A DNA stretch of 58,174 bases from a virus, in the IMG/VR virus record IMGVR_UViG_3300018914_000034, positions 1 to 58,174 of that record, one strand, 5' to 3'. How positions within the stretch are numbered: position 1 is the first letter of the stretch; every line of letters starts with the position of its first letter. The position numbers and the translations under genes are program-made. The notes under the pieces are model-generated. The model was given only the letters and a program-made list of their open reading frames with translations, had not been told where the DNA came from and ran no database searches. Of this stretch, positions 49,537-57,491 are shown in pieces.

Positions 49537-49868
49537 GCGAAGAGACTCTGCTCACGGCCTCCCGCCGTGTCGTCCGCTTCTTCAAGATCGACGAGGCCCA
49601 CGGCGGTTTCACCACGCCGCATACGGTGCACGCCGTCGATACCCTGCGGCGCCAGATCGAGCTGTCCAGCGCCCGCGGTCAGAAGTCCGACCTCCTGACG
49701 GCCGCGCGGCACATGGAGGTCTGTTTCTCCATCGATGAGGCCGGAGGCGGTCTCATGTCCGTCAACACCCTCAAGGCCGTCGAGGGCCTCGATAAGCAGG
49801 TCCGCCTCGAAGCCGCGCGCATGGTCCCCGAAGAAGCCACAGCCATGAACCCGGAGCCCAAGACATGA
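49533..49868 (+). CDS. Hypothetical protein made of two similar halves
   Basis: 111 residues from ATG 49533 (ATGA overlap). Residues about 8-52 and 57-100 are similar: TASRRVVRFFKIDEAHGGF with TAARHMEVCFSIDEAGGGL, then TVHAVDTLRRQIELSSAR with TLKAVEGLDKQVRLEAAR. So it arose by internal duplication of a 45-residue unit. No family recognised. Confidence 0.65.
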   Translation: MSEETLLTASRRVVRFFKIDEAHGGFTTPHTVHAVDTLRRQIELSSARGQKSDLLTAARHMEVCFSIDEAGGGLMSVNTLKAVEGLDKQVRLEAARMVPEEATAMNPEPKT

Positions 49869-51748
49869 GCACCACCGAACTCCGCCACCTGCGCTACGGA
49901 CACGACGAGCGCGCTCCGGCCGGTCTCTCCAACCCGCGTAAGGCAAACCGCGATGAGGGGATCGAGCAGCTCTCCGCCTCGATCCTCTCCGCGGGTGTCA
50001 TTCAGCCCCTCGCCGTCGTCGACGGCGGTGACGGCTTCTTCTACGTCGCGGAAGGCAACCGCCGGCTGCGGGCGCTGGAGCGGCTCCGCGAGGCCGGCGC
50101 TCTCTCTGGAGCCTACCCGGTTCCGACCAAGCTCATCAACCTTGCGCTCGCCCGAGAGGCAGCCCTCGCTGCGAACGTGGTCCGCGTCCCCCTGCATGAG
50201 GCCGACCAGTACGAAGCCTTCACGGCTCTCGCGAACGAGGGGCTCTCCGAAGACGAGATCGCCTCCCGGTTCGGAATTGATCGGAAACGGGTGCAGCGGA
50301 TCCTCGCGCTCGGGCGCCTCTCACCGAAGATCCTGCAGGCCTGGCGCGAGGGCGCGTTCCCCCGCAGCGCCCTGGAGTGCGTTCAGGCGTTCACGCTGGC
50401 CCCGAGCGTCAAGGCGCAGGAGAAAGCCTTTGAGAAGCTCCGGAAGAACCACGGCCTGTGGCCGCATGTCATCCGGGCCGAGTTCGGCGCCGGCAAGGGC
50501 GACGCGGCGAAGCACTACGCCTTCGTCGGCCGGGAAGTTTATGAGGCTGCCGGCGGCAAGGTCACGGAGGACCTCTTCGGCGACGACCATGTCATCTCCG
50601 ATCCCGCGCTCGCAAAGCGCCTCTCCGACGAGAAGCTCAAAGCCGAATGCGCCCGTCTTGTCGCCGAAGGATGGGCCTGGGCATCGGACGTCGCGGATCT
50701 TCCGCAGGGCGCCCGATGGAGCTGGCAGCAGGTCTCGGTTGGCCGACTGACGTTCACCGAGGGGGAGTCCGCGCGCCTCGCCGAGCTGCAGGCGATCATC
50801 GACAAGGCGGAGGATGACGAAAGCGATGCGGCCTTTGAAGCGTCGGCAGCGGCCGAGGCGGAGCGGGAGGCCATCCATGAGGCCGCCACTCTTCGCCGCT
50901 TCGACGCGAAGGCGAAGGCGAAATCCGGCTGCATCCTCATGCTCGATCATGCGGGACAGCTCGAGATCAAATATGGCGTTCTGAAGCCGGACACCGCTAA
51001 GCCGGCCAAGACGAAAAGCGCCGCCGCGAAGGAGAAGAAGGAACCGGGGATTTCCAATGCCCTAATCCACCGGCTGTCGCAGCAGCTGACCCAGGCGGCC
51101 GCCGAGGCCGTGAAAGAGCACCCGCAGCGCGCGTTCGAGATCGCCGTCGCCGCCTTGATGGCGAACAGCGGCTATCGCTCGAAGGCCCGGCTCAAGCATG
51201 AAGGCATGCTCAGTTCCACCTCCTACGGCAGCGTGAAGGTTCAGCACGACGTCGATTTCGAGGATGCTTTCCGGGATGTCATGGCGATGGACGCCGACCA
51301 GCAGCTCGGCACGCTTGCCGGCATCGTCGGCCAGTCGTTCGACTTCCAGACGCACAACTCCGCGTCCCCGCCGCTGAAGGATGAAGGCGCGGCCATGATT
51401 TGCGAGGTCCTCGGCCAGGAAATGGTCAAGTGCCTGCGCAGTGCGTTCGATGCCGACGATTACTTCGCGAGCATCAGCCGGGCGCTCATCGATACGGCGA
51501 TCAAGGAGATGGGAAGGCCGGAGAAGCTGAAGGGGTCGAAGGCGGAAGTCGCTGCAACGGCCGCGCAGTACGCCCGCGAGACCGGATGGCTGCCACGCGA
51601 ACTCCGGACCCGGCTCTACGATGGCCCCGGCTCTCAACCGGCCGGCCAGGAGAAGCCGAAGAGCAAGGCCCCTGCATCGAAGGCCTCGAAGGGAGCCGGC
51701 CGCAAAGGGCGTCGGGTTGAGGACACCCTGGAGGAGCAGGCGGCATGA
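49865..51748 (+). CDS. Large ParB/Spo0J-like phage protein
   Basis: 627 residues. N-terminal ParB-type domain: NPRKANRDEGIEQLSASILSAGVIQPLAVVDGG and FFYVAEGNRRLRALERL (the GNRR box). A HTH follows (LSEDEIASRFGIDRKRVQRILALGRLSPKIL). The long C-terminal part has acidic and basic helical linkers, a conserved block (QLGTLAGIVGQSFDF; ALIDTAIKEMGRPEKLKGSKAEV) and a Lys-rich end. No partner ParA gene is present. It may act in DNA silencing, modification of early expression or packaging control rather than plasmid-like partition. CTP-dependent clamp activity is possible. Confidence 0.82.
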   Translation: MSTTELRHLRYGHDERAPAGLSNPRKANRDEGIEQLSASILSAGVIQPLAVVDGGDGFFYVAEGNRRLRALERLREAGALSGAYPVPTKLINLALAREAALAANVVRVPLHEADQYEAFTALANEGLSEDEIASRFGIDRKRVQRILALGRLSPKILQAWREGAFPRSALECVQAFTLAPSVKAQEKAFEKLRKNHGLWPHVIRAEFGAGKGDAAKHYAFVGREVYEAAGGKVTEDLFGDDHVISDPALAKRLSDEKLKAECARLVAEGWAWASDVADLPQGARWSWQQVSVGRLTFTEGESARLAELQAIIDKAEDDESDAAFEASAAAEAEREAIHEAATLRRFDAKAKAKSGCILMLDHAGQLEIKYGVLKPDTAKPAKTKSAAAKEKKEPGISNALIHRLSQQLTQAAAEAVKEHPQRAFEIAVAALMANSGYRSKARLKHEGMLSSTSYGSVKVQHDVDFEDAFRDVMAMDADQQLGTLAGIVGQSFDFQTHNSASPPLKDEGAAMICEVLGQEMVKCLRSAFDADDYFASISRALIDTAIKEMGRPEKLKGSKAEVAATAAQYARETGWLPRELRTRLYDGPGSQPAGQEKPKSKAPASKASKGAGRKGRRVEDTLEEQAA

Positions 51749-51996
51749 AGCACACGAAGCCCATCACTGAACTCGACACGCCCGAGTTGGTTTGCGCCTG
51801 CCCACATTGCAAGGGACTGGGCGAGTACGTGCAACGCTACCTCGAGGGGCGGTTCACCGGCCCTTGCCAGATGTGCAAGGGTGCACGCTTCGTCTACCGC
51901 ACGAGCGGCGTTCCCGTGCCGAAGAGCGTACGCGCTCAGATCGAGACGATGAACGGCGTGACGTTTGATCGTATCTTCCTGGGGCAGGACCAATGA
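51745..51996 (+). CDS. DnaJ-type zinc-finger small protein
   Basis: 83 residues with CPHCKGLGEY and CQMCKGARF, two C-x2-C-x-G pairs as in DnaJ zinc repeats. ATGA overlap with the ParB-like gene. It probably binds zinc; the partner is unknown. Confidence 0.7.
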   Translation: MKHTKPITELDTPELVCACPHCKGLGEYVQRYLEGRFTGPCQMCKGARFVYRTSGVPVPKSVRAQIETMNGVTFDRIFLGQDQ

Positions 51997-52244
51997 CGGG
52001 CCTCCGGGCACTCAAGGTCGCAGCGCTCCCTGGACCCTATGCCTTCCCGATCGGTGCTGGAGTGCGAGCCGGCGAATACACCGGCGTGGTCGTCGCGCAG
52101 CCCGGCCCCTACTCGGTCACGATCCGCGAGCCCTCCGGCCGTCTCCTGACCACGACCACCACGGACATGGCGCTCGACCGGGGCGCCGTGCCGGTCCGCC
52201 AGGCCGAGCCCCCAGCGCCGGCCGATCTGTTCTCTTTTCTCTGA
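51993..52244 (+). CDS. Small protein with a DLFSFL C-terminus
   Basis: 83 residues, strand-rich (GEYTGVVVAQPGPYSVTIREPSGRLLTTTTTD), then a Pro/Ala linker and the end PAPADLFSFL. Tail similar to that of 47261-47491. Overlaps the zinc-finger gene by four bases. Might bind the phage or host sliding clamp through this tail. Confidence 0.6.
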   Translation: MTGLRALKVAALPGPYAFPIGAGVRAGEYTGVVVAQPGPYSVTIREPSGRLLTTTTTDMALDRGAVPVRQAEPPAPADLFSFL

Positions 52245-52253
52245 TCACCGACC

Positions 52254-52538
52254 ATGTCCCGAACCGACATCCGTCCCGATCCCCTCTCCTACCCGCCGCG
52301 CGGCATGTCCCGCGAGGAAGCCGCGCGCTACATCGGCGTGGGCACCACTCTCTTCGACGAGATGGTGGCCGACGGCCGAATGCCGAAGGGCAAGCGGATC
52401 AACGGCCGCATCGTCTGGGACCGATATGCCCTGGATGCGGCCTTCTCCGACCTCGACAGCGAAAACGTCAACACTCTGGACCGGATTCTCGGCCAGGGAG
52501 GCAAAGTTGCGCGTGCGCCAGGGAGCAAGCTAAGCTGA
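52254..52538 (+). CDS. Excisionase/AlpA-like DNA-binding protein
   Basis: 94 residues. RGMSREEAARYIGVGTTLFDEMVADGRMPKGKRINGRIVWDRYALDAAF is a MerR-like winged helix of the AlpA/Xis type. It ends five bases before the integrase start, the usual place of an excisionase in this kind of phage. Probably directs excision together with the integrase. Confidence 0.75.
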   Translation: MSRTDIRPDPLSYPPRGMSREEAARYIGVGTTLFDEMVADGRMPKGKRINGRIVWDRYALDAAFSDLDSENVNTLDRILGQGGKVARAPGSKLS

Positions 52539-52542
52539 CGGC

Positions 52543-53661
52543 ATGCCCCCGCACGACTACCCTTATGTCAGCAGCTATTTCGACCGCCATGGCAAGGAAC
52601 GGTGGCGGTTCCGCCGTGCGGGCAAGACCGTCAGCCTGCCCGGAAAGCCCGGAGACCCGGCCTTTGAGGCAGCTTACCAGGCCATCGTTGAGGGCCGGCC
52701 TGTCCAGAAGGCCAAGGTCGAGCGACTGCCCACGTCGGCAGCGCCGCGCTCTCTTCGCGCCGCATGGCGAATCGTCACCACCCGCACGCCCGAGTGGCAG
52801 GCGATGGAGCCAGAAACCCAAGCCCGGCAGAAGAAGATCGCTGAGGATTTCCTGAGAAGCCCCGTGGTCGAGGGGCAAAAGATCACCTGGGGCGAGATCC
52901 CGCTCGACCAGCTCGAGCGCCGGCACGTTCGCACGATTCTGGCCGACCGCAGTGATACCCCACATGCCGCGCGCCATCTTCTCACGATCCTGCGCAAGAT
53001 GATCCTGGCCGGCCTCGATGAGGATTGGATCAAGAACGATCCGACCTATCGGCTGAAGTACCGGCCTGCTTACAAGGGCTGGAGGGCCTGGACGGAGGAA
53101 GAGCGCGCCGCCTTCGAGAAGCGCTGGCCGATCGGAACGACGCCCCGGCTCGCCTATGCCCTCGCGCTCTGGCTTGGCAACCGCCGGGCCGATGTCTGCG
53201 CCTTGCGGCCGGACCAGCGCTTTACGGGCACGCGAATCGGCCCCGACGGAGCCGAGATCCACTACGACGAGTTCCGCTTCGAGCAGGGCAAGACCGGCCG
53301 TACCCTCGTGCTGCCCGTGACACCGATGCTGCAGGAGGTCCTTGCGGCGGCCGACCTCTCCGGCCCAACGGTCCTGAAGACGGCCTACGGCAAGCCCTTC
53401 TCGGTCAAGTCACTGACCGGTCGCATGCGGGACTGGACGCGCTCGGCCGGGCTGCCGCAGGGATGCACCCTGCACGGGCTACGGAAGACGCTGGGCAAGA
53501 TGCTGGCGGAGAGCGGCGCAACAACCAGGCAGATCATGGATTCGCTCGGACACACCGATATCGCCCATGCGGAGCTGTATTCGCGCGAGGCTGAACAGGA
53601 ACGCCTAGCACGTGACGCGATGGCCTCGGTGGTTCGACTCGTGCGGCCACAGAGAAAGTAG
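52543..53661 (+). CDS. int: Tyrosine integrase
   Basis: 372 residues. N-terminal arm/core-binding part to about residue 170. The catalytic residues are all visible: Arg in NRRADVC (about 214), Lys250 in EQGKTGR, HGLR at 311-314, His337 in SLGHTD and Tyr346 in ELYSR. It recombines attP with the tRNA-Glu 3' end and points toward attR, 1.5 kb away. Last gene of the rightward early operon, so both integration and excision follow CI control. Confidence 0.93.
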   Translation: MPPHDYPYVSSYFDRHGKERWRFRRAGKTVSLPGKPGDPAFEAAYQAIVEGRPVQKAKVERLPTSAAPRSLRAAWRIVTTRTPEWQAMEPETQARQKKIAEDFLRSPVVEGQKITWGEIPLDQLERRHVRTILADRSDTPHAARHLLTILRKMILAGLDEDWIKNDPTYRLKYRPAYKGWRAWTEEERAAFEKRWPIGTTPRLAYALALWLGNRRADVCALRPDQRFTGTRIGPDGAEIHYDEFRFEQGKTGRTLVLPVTPMLQEVLAAADLSGPTVLKTAYGKPFSVKSLTGRMRDWTRSAGLPQGCTLHGLRKTLGKMLAESGATTRQIMDSLGHTDIAHAELYSREAEQERLARDAMASVVRLVRPQRK

Positions 53662-53695
53662 CCACCGCATACATTTCAGGGCCGATTGAAAACCT

Positions 53696-54607
53696 CTACG
53701 GTCCGATAACCCAGGCGTTTCCACGAGAGTTTTCAATGATCTTGAGCGCGTTTGTGCCTTGGAATGATGCCATGAAGGCATGGTGGACGCTCAGGATCGC
53801 CTCCTGCAGATCTTGATCTTCCTCAATCATGCGGATCTTAAGGCCGATGGCTTGGCACTTGTCCGATGGATAGTGTTGGCCGTGCTCAGAAGTACCAGCG
53901 TAGTTCATCAGTTCGTTGACGACCGCCTCTGCTGCAGCTTCTGGATTCTCATCATCGGCGAACATGTTTCCCTGCAGCCAACCCTTCACCATCGATCGAG
54001 CGCCCTCAACAGCCCGTTCGCAGTCCATGATAAAGCCGGGGGGATATTTCGCGAAGACATGCTGCCAGACGACATTCCGGAGCTGATCCTGTCGAATTTC
54101 CTCGATCGCACGGTCGACTTCTGCCAGCACACCCATAGCCGGCAGGCCGCGGATCTGCGGATCCGTTGGGCCTAGAGATGAATGCTTGCCCAGTAGGATC
54201 TCCTTGCCCGCACATGCAATCATCGTTCCGACGCTCATGGCGATCTGGGGAACGACTACTCGGATGTTTCGGCCGACCGTCTTGTAGAGATATTCGACGA
54301 TTGAACGGCCAGCCTCAATGCCACCGCCAGGAGTGTGGAGGAGAAGGTCGAGACCCCGGTTCTTATCGATACCGTGAAGAACGGCCATCATGCCGTTCAT
54401 GTCGAAGTCGCCGACGGCGGCTTCAGGATGTATCCGCCCGTCGACGTCCATCCGATTCAAAAAGCCCGAGTAGTAGGCGATGATCGGCCTACCGGCTCGG
54501 GCTTCTAAACCTGCTAGATATTTTTTTCTGACTTGGTCGTACGGATTGGCAACGCCGCTGGCGCTAAGTTGCTCAATTTCTTGATTGATTTCGTTCCAAG
54601 TTGGCAT
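53696..54607 (-). CDS. SDH-type Clp-fold serine protease (cargo)
   Basis: 303 residues. LDLLLHTPGGGIEAGRSIVEYL, VVVPQIAMSVGTMIACAGKEILLG and KHSSLGPTDPQIRG are the hallmarks of the serine-dehydrogenase-proteinase/SppA-like Clp fold; the Ser in AMSVGTM is the expected nucleophile. No signal peptide or membrane segment, so cytoplasmic. Codon use is less GC-rich than the phage core, and the gene is separate from both operons, between int and attR. This is a typical cargo place. A role in defence or stress is possible. Confidence 0.85.
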   Translation of the reverse strand: MPTWNEINQEIEQLSASGVANPYDQVRKKYLAGLEARAGRPIIAYYSGFLNRMDVDGRIHPEAAVGDFDMNGMMAVLHGIDKNRGLDLLLHTPGGGIEAGRSIVEYLYKTVGRNIRVVVPQIAMSVGTMIACAGKEILLGKHSSLGPTDPQIRGLPAMGVLAEVDRAIEEIRQDQLRNVVWQHVFAKYPPGFIMDCERAVEGARSMVKGWLQGNMFADDENPEAAAEAVVNELMNYAGTSEHGQHYPSDKCQAIGLKIRMIEEDQDLQEAILSVHHAFMASFQGTNALKIIENSRGNAWVIGP

Positions 54608-54785
54608 CAGTCGTACGAACCGTATGTGCGCGAGCTTTAACAGGAGTATAAGCGCTATATCCTGACAGCGAGGTATTCAACCGCTGGGACGCACCAAGAT
54701 CCACAGAAAAGCGGCTGGCATGCGCGAGATCAGCCGTGCTGACGGCGACACCTAGAGCTTGAAGCGTGCGTTCCCGAGTGGTCAT
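54573..54785 (-). CDS. Small hypothetical protein upstream of the serine protease
   Basis: 70 residues from ATG 54785 with AGGAG six bases upstream. MTTRERTLQALGVAVSTADLAHASRFSVDLGASQRL and a polar, basic tail. The start of the protease gene lies within its end (35-base overlap), so the two are probably expressed together. No family recognised. Confidence 0.5.
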   Translation of the reverse strand: MTTRERTLQALGVAVSTADLAHASRFSVDLGASQRLNTSLSGYSAYTPVKARAHTVRTTDANLERNQSRN

Positions 54786-55107
54786 ATGAGGCTCCTGTCC
54801 GCTGGTCCTATGCTCTCGTTGACGAGAGGCATTATTCGTTGATTGCTTCTCGCGTATCATGAGGACGCCCTCCGCAACAACTGGCGACAGACAAGTTCCG
54901 AACGGCCATCCGCACAGGTTGTTCCAGTCAAGCTTCTTGATTTTGGTTAATATTTCCTTGCAGCACGTCAGCTCTTACCTCTTGGTGTAGGCCACTTTGG
55001 CTGTGGAAAACCCTGTGCACAACATGTTGTTTGGGGATTTGGGCTTGAAAATCGCCGCACGAGAGACCTGCGGTGCGCCACTCTCTACACAACAGCCCAG
55101 CAGTCGC
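54786..55107. other. Non-coding region inside attR, with DnaA-box-like and palindromic sequences
   Basis: No supportable gene. It contains CTGTGGAAAA followed by TGTGCACAA (about 55000-55022), both resembling DnaA boxes with mismatches, and a perfect 12-bp palindrome ACAACATGTTGT at 55019-55030. AT content is higher than in the phage core. It may hold the promoter of the protease pair and binding sites for IHF or Xis. Confidence 0.4.
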
Positions 55108-55140
55108 GGCTAACCGCGTGGCTAACCCGGTTGGCTAACC
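55108..55140 (+). repeat. Three GGCTAACC direct repeats, candidate integrase arm-type sites
   Basis: GGCTAACC occurs at 55108-55115, 55120-55127 and 55133-55140, so spaced 12 and 13 bases. The last ends 31 bases from the attR core. Short direct repeats at this distance from the core are the usual form of arm-type sites bound by the N-terminal domain of a tyrosine integrase (or Xis sites). A near copy lies on the other arm at 409-416. Confidence 0.6.
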
Positions 55141-55171
55141 ACTATGTAAGCGACTGAAATATAAAGAGAAA

Positions 55172-55188
55172 TGGCGCTCCCTAGGGGA
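55172..55188. repeat. attR core within the tRNA-Glu 3' end
   Basis: Exact copy of the 17 bases at 315-331. It covers the CCA, the discriminator base and the 3' side of the acceptor and part of the T stem. The insertion leaves the tRNA intact because the phage supplies the 3' end. Phage DNA lies to the left, host DNA to the right. Confidence 0.8.
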
Positions 55189-55247
55189 CTCGAACCCCTG
55201 TTTTCGCCGTGAGAGGGCGACGTCCTAGACCGCTAGACGAAGGGAGC
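55172..55247 (-). tRNA. tRNA-Glu(CTC)
   Basis: Read on the minus strand the 76 bases fold into a full cloverleaf: acceptor GCTCCCT with AGGGAGC, anticodon stem TCGCC/GGCGA around loop CTCTCAC with anticodon CTC, T loop TTCGAGT, discriminator G and encoded CCA. It is the integration site of the phage. Its own terminator now lies 55 kb away at 274-299. Confidence 0.95.
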
Positions 55248-55267
55248 TAGCAAGGTGGAGGCCGCTC

Positions 55268-55295
55268 GTATAACCACCCTTCTGATTTGCTTCAA
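55268..55295 (-). promoter_or_regulatory. Promoter of tRNA-Glu
   Basis: On the minus strand TTGAAG (complement of 55290-55295) and TTATAC (complement of 55268-55273) are 16 bases apart, 21 bases before the tRNA 5' end. Good sigma-70-like match. Confidence 0.65.
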
Positions 55296-55341
55296 GCCCT
55301 TTTGCCGAAAAAAGCGGGGGCGCGACAGAAATGAGGATGCG

Positions 55342-56340
55342 GTGAACGACGCGACCCGGCAGGAATGGATTGTGGATGAGGATGGCGCGGGCGAGCGGCT
55401 GGACCGAGTGCTCGCGCGGCTCCAGGGTAGCCTGTCGCGCAGCCGCCTGCAGGCGCTGATCCGCGACGGCCAAGTCACCCTCGACGGCGCGCCGGTCCTC
55501 GATCCGAACCGCAAGGTCCCCGGCGGGGCCCGCCTCGGGCTCACCGTCCCGCCCCCGGCACCGGCGGAGCCTGCCGGCGAGGCGATGGCTCTCGCCGTCG
55601 TCCACGAGGACGAGGACGTCATCGTCATCGACAAGCCGGCCGGCCTCGTGGTCCACCCGGCGGCAGGGCACGATTCCGGCACCCTCGTGAATGCGCTGAT
55701 CGCCCATTGCGGCGAGAGCCTGTCCGGCATCGGCGGCGTGAAGCGGCCCGGCATCGTGCACCGGCTGGACAAGGACACCTCCGGCCTGCTCGTGGTGGCC
55801 AAGAACGATCTCGCCCATCAGGCGCTCGCGGCGCAGTTTGCCGATCACGGGCGAACGGGCCCCCTGGAGCGCGCCTATCTCGCCATCGCCTGGGGCGTGC
55901 CGGGGCGGCGGCGCGGAACCGTGGAGGCGGCCCTTGCCCGCTCCACGCACAACCGCGAGAAGATCGTCGTGGTGGGCGAGGATCGCGGACGCTACGCCAT
56001 CACGCATTACGAGGTTCTGGAGGATCTGCCGCCGGCGCAGCCGCTGGCGAGCCTGGTGCGGTGCGAGTTGGAGACCGGACGCACCCACCAGATTCGGGTG
56101 CATATGGCCCATCTCGGGCACCCGCTCCTGGGCGATGCCACCTATGGATCCGGATTCAAGACGAAAGCGAACCGCCTCTCGGCCGAGGCCAGGGAGGCCC
56201 TTTCCACCCTGAACCGGCAGGCGCTGCATGCGGCCGTTCTCGGCTTCGAACATCCCCGAAGCGGCAGGCTCCTGCGTTTCGAGAGCCCGCTTCCGCCGGA
56301 TATGGCGGCCCTTCTCACGGCCCTGCGCGGGGGCGCTTAA
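55342..56340 (+). CDS. rluD: RluA/RluD-family ribosomal large subunit pseudouridine synthase
   Basis: GTG 55342 with GAGG upstream is taken as start; a frame open from 55255 would add 29 unusual residues over the tRNA promoter. 332 residues. N-terminal S4 domain (ERLDRVLARLQGSLSRSRLQALIRDGQVTLDG) and catalytic GIVHRLDKDTSGLLVVAKN with the nucleophile Asp, plus ETGRTHQIRVHMAHLGHPLLGD. It makes pseudouridine in 23S rRNA. RluD is the best fit by its position before rpoH, but RluC-like specificity cannot be excluded. Confidence 0.88.
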   Translation: MNDATRQEWIVDEDGAGERLDRVLARLQGSLSRSRLQALIRDGQVTLDGAPVLDPNRKVPGGARLGLTVPPPAPAEPAGEAMALAVVHEDEDVIVIDKPAGLVVHPAAGHDSGTLVNALIAHCGESLSGIGGVKRPGIVHRLDKDTSGLLVVAKNDLAHQALAAQFADHGRTGPLERAYLAIAWGVPGRRRGTVEAALARSTHNREKIVVVGEDRGRYAITHYEVLEDLPPAQPLASLVRCELETGRTHQIRVHMAHLGHPLLGDATYGSGFKTKANRLSAEAREALSTLNRQALHAAVLGFEHPRSGRLLRFESPLPPDMAALLTALRGGA

Positions 56341-56528
56341 GCGTCAATCCGTCGCAAAATGAGGCCACGCTGGCACCCTTGCGGATTTGGAGCGTTCACC
56401 ACGTCTTGAAGCCTGACGCCTCTATTCGGACAAGGCGGGACCGCTTATATAAGCAAGTTGGGCGGCCGGCCAGAGAGGGGGCCGCCTCAGGCTTGCCTCA
56501 TGGTGAGGGAGCCAAAGGAGGAGAGACT

Positions 56529-57419
56529 ATGGCTACAGCGCTTCCGGTGCTTGCCAACGAAGGGGGCCTTTCGCGCTATCTCGACGAGATTCGTCGTTTC
56601 CCCATGCTCGAGCCGCATGAGGAATACATGCTCGCCAAACGCTGGCGCGAGCATGGCGACCGCGAAGCAGCCCACAAGCTCGTCACATCCCACCTGCGCC
56701 TGGTCGCCAAGATCGCCATGGGCTACCGCGGCTATGGCCTGCCGATCAGCGAGGTGGTGTCGGAGGGCAATGTCGGCCTCATGCAGGCCGTCAAGCGCTT
56801 CGAACCCGACAAGGGCTTCCGCCTCGCCACTTATGCCATGTGGTGGATCAAGGCGGCGATTCAAGAATACATCCTGCGGTCCTGGTCGCTCGTGAAGATG
56901 GGCACCACGGCGAACCAGAAGAAGCTGTTCTTCAACCTGCGCAAGGCCAAGGGCCGCATCTCCGCCCTGGAGGAAGGCGACCTGCGTCCGGACCAGGTGA
57001 AGCAGATCGCCACCCAGCTCGGCGTGACCGAGCAGGACGTGGTGGAGATGAACCGCCGCCTCGGCGGCGACGCATCGCTCAACGCCCCCCTGCGGGACGA
57101 GGGCGAGGGCGGCGGCGAATGGCAGGACTGGCTCGTCGATCAGAGCCAGAGCCAGGAGCAGGTGCTCGTCGAGGAGGAGGAGGGCCAGAACCGGCTGAAG
57201 GCCCTGCGCAATGCGCTCTCCGTGCTCAACCCGCGCGAGCGCAGGATCTTCGAGGCACGCCGCCTTTCGGACGACCCGATCACCCTGGAGGAGCTCTCGA
57301 CCGAGTTCGGCGTCTCCCGCGAGCGCGTCCGCCAGATCGAGGTGCGCGCCTTCGAGAAGGTGCAGGAGGCGGTCAAGAAGAACCTGACGCAGATCGAGAC
57401 CTCGTCGGCCGAAGCCTGA
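56529..57419 (+). CDS. rpoH: RNA polymerase sigma factor RpoH (sigma-32)
   Basis: ATG 56529 with AGGAGG upstream. 296 residues. Region 2 (EEYMLAKRWREHGDREAAHKLVTSHLRLVAKIA; FRLATYAMWWIKAAIQEYILRSWSLVKMG), the RpoH box (QKKLFFNLRKAKGRI) and region 4 HTH (ITLEELSTEFGVSRERVRQIEVRAFEKVQ) are all present. It directs heat-shock transcription. The 188-base leader (56341-56528) contains TATATA near 56456 as a possible -10 element; no clear RNA thermometer was traced. Confidence 0.95.
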   Translation: MATALPVLANEGGLSRYLDEIRRFPMLEPHEEYMLAKRWREHGDREAAHKLVTSHLRLVAKIAMGYRGYGLPISEVVSEGNVGLMQAVKRFEPDKGFRLATYAMWWIKAAIQEYILRSWSLVKMGTTANQKKLFFNLRKAKGRISALEEGDLRPDQVKQIATQLGVTEQDVVEMNRRLGGDASLNAPLRDEGEGGGEWQDWLVDQSQSQEQVLVEEEEGQNRLKALRNALSVLNPRERRIFEARRLSDDPITLEELSTEFGVSRERVRQIEVRAFEKVQEAVKKNLTQIETSSAEA

Positions 57420-57441
57420 GGCCTCAACGGCAAGCCCAACA

Positions 57442-57470
57442 AAAAAGCCGCGCCTCACGCGCGGCTTTTT
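57442..57470. terminator. Bidirectional terminator between rpoH and the convergent gene
   Basis: A near-perfect hairpin with AAAAAGCCGCGC on one side and GCGCGGCTTTTT on the other (57442-57453 with 57459-57470, loop CTCAC). T runs on both strands. It lies 22 bases after rpoH and 21 before the end of the convergent gene. Confidence 0.9.
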
Positions 57471-57491
57471 GCTGTCTGAAACGCTCCCGCC

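Noticed and set aside
56404-56410. CTTGAAG upstream of rpoH as a heat-shock promoter
   Set aside because: The matching downstream element is not at the right distance; the TATATA further down could be a -10, but no confident promoter can be drawn.
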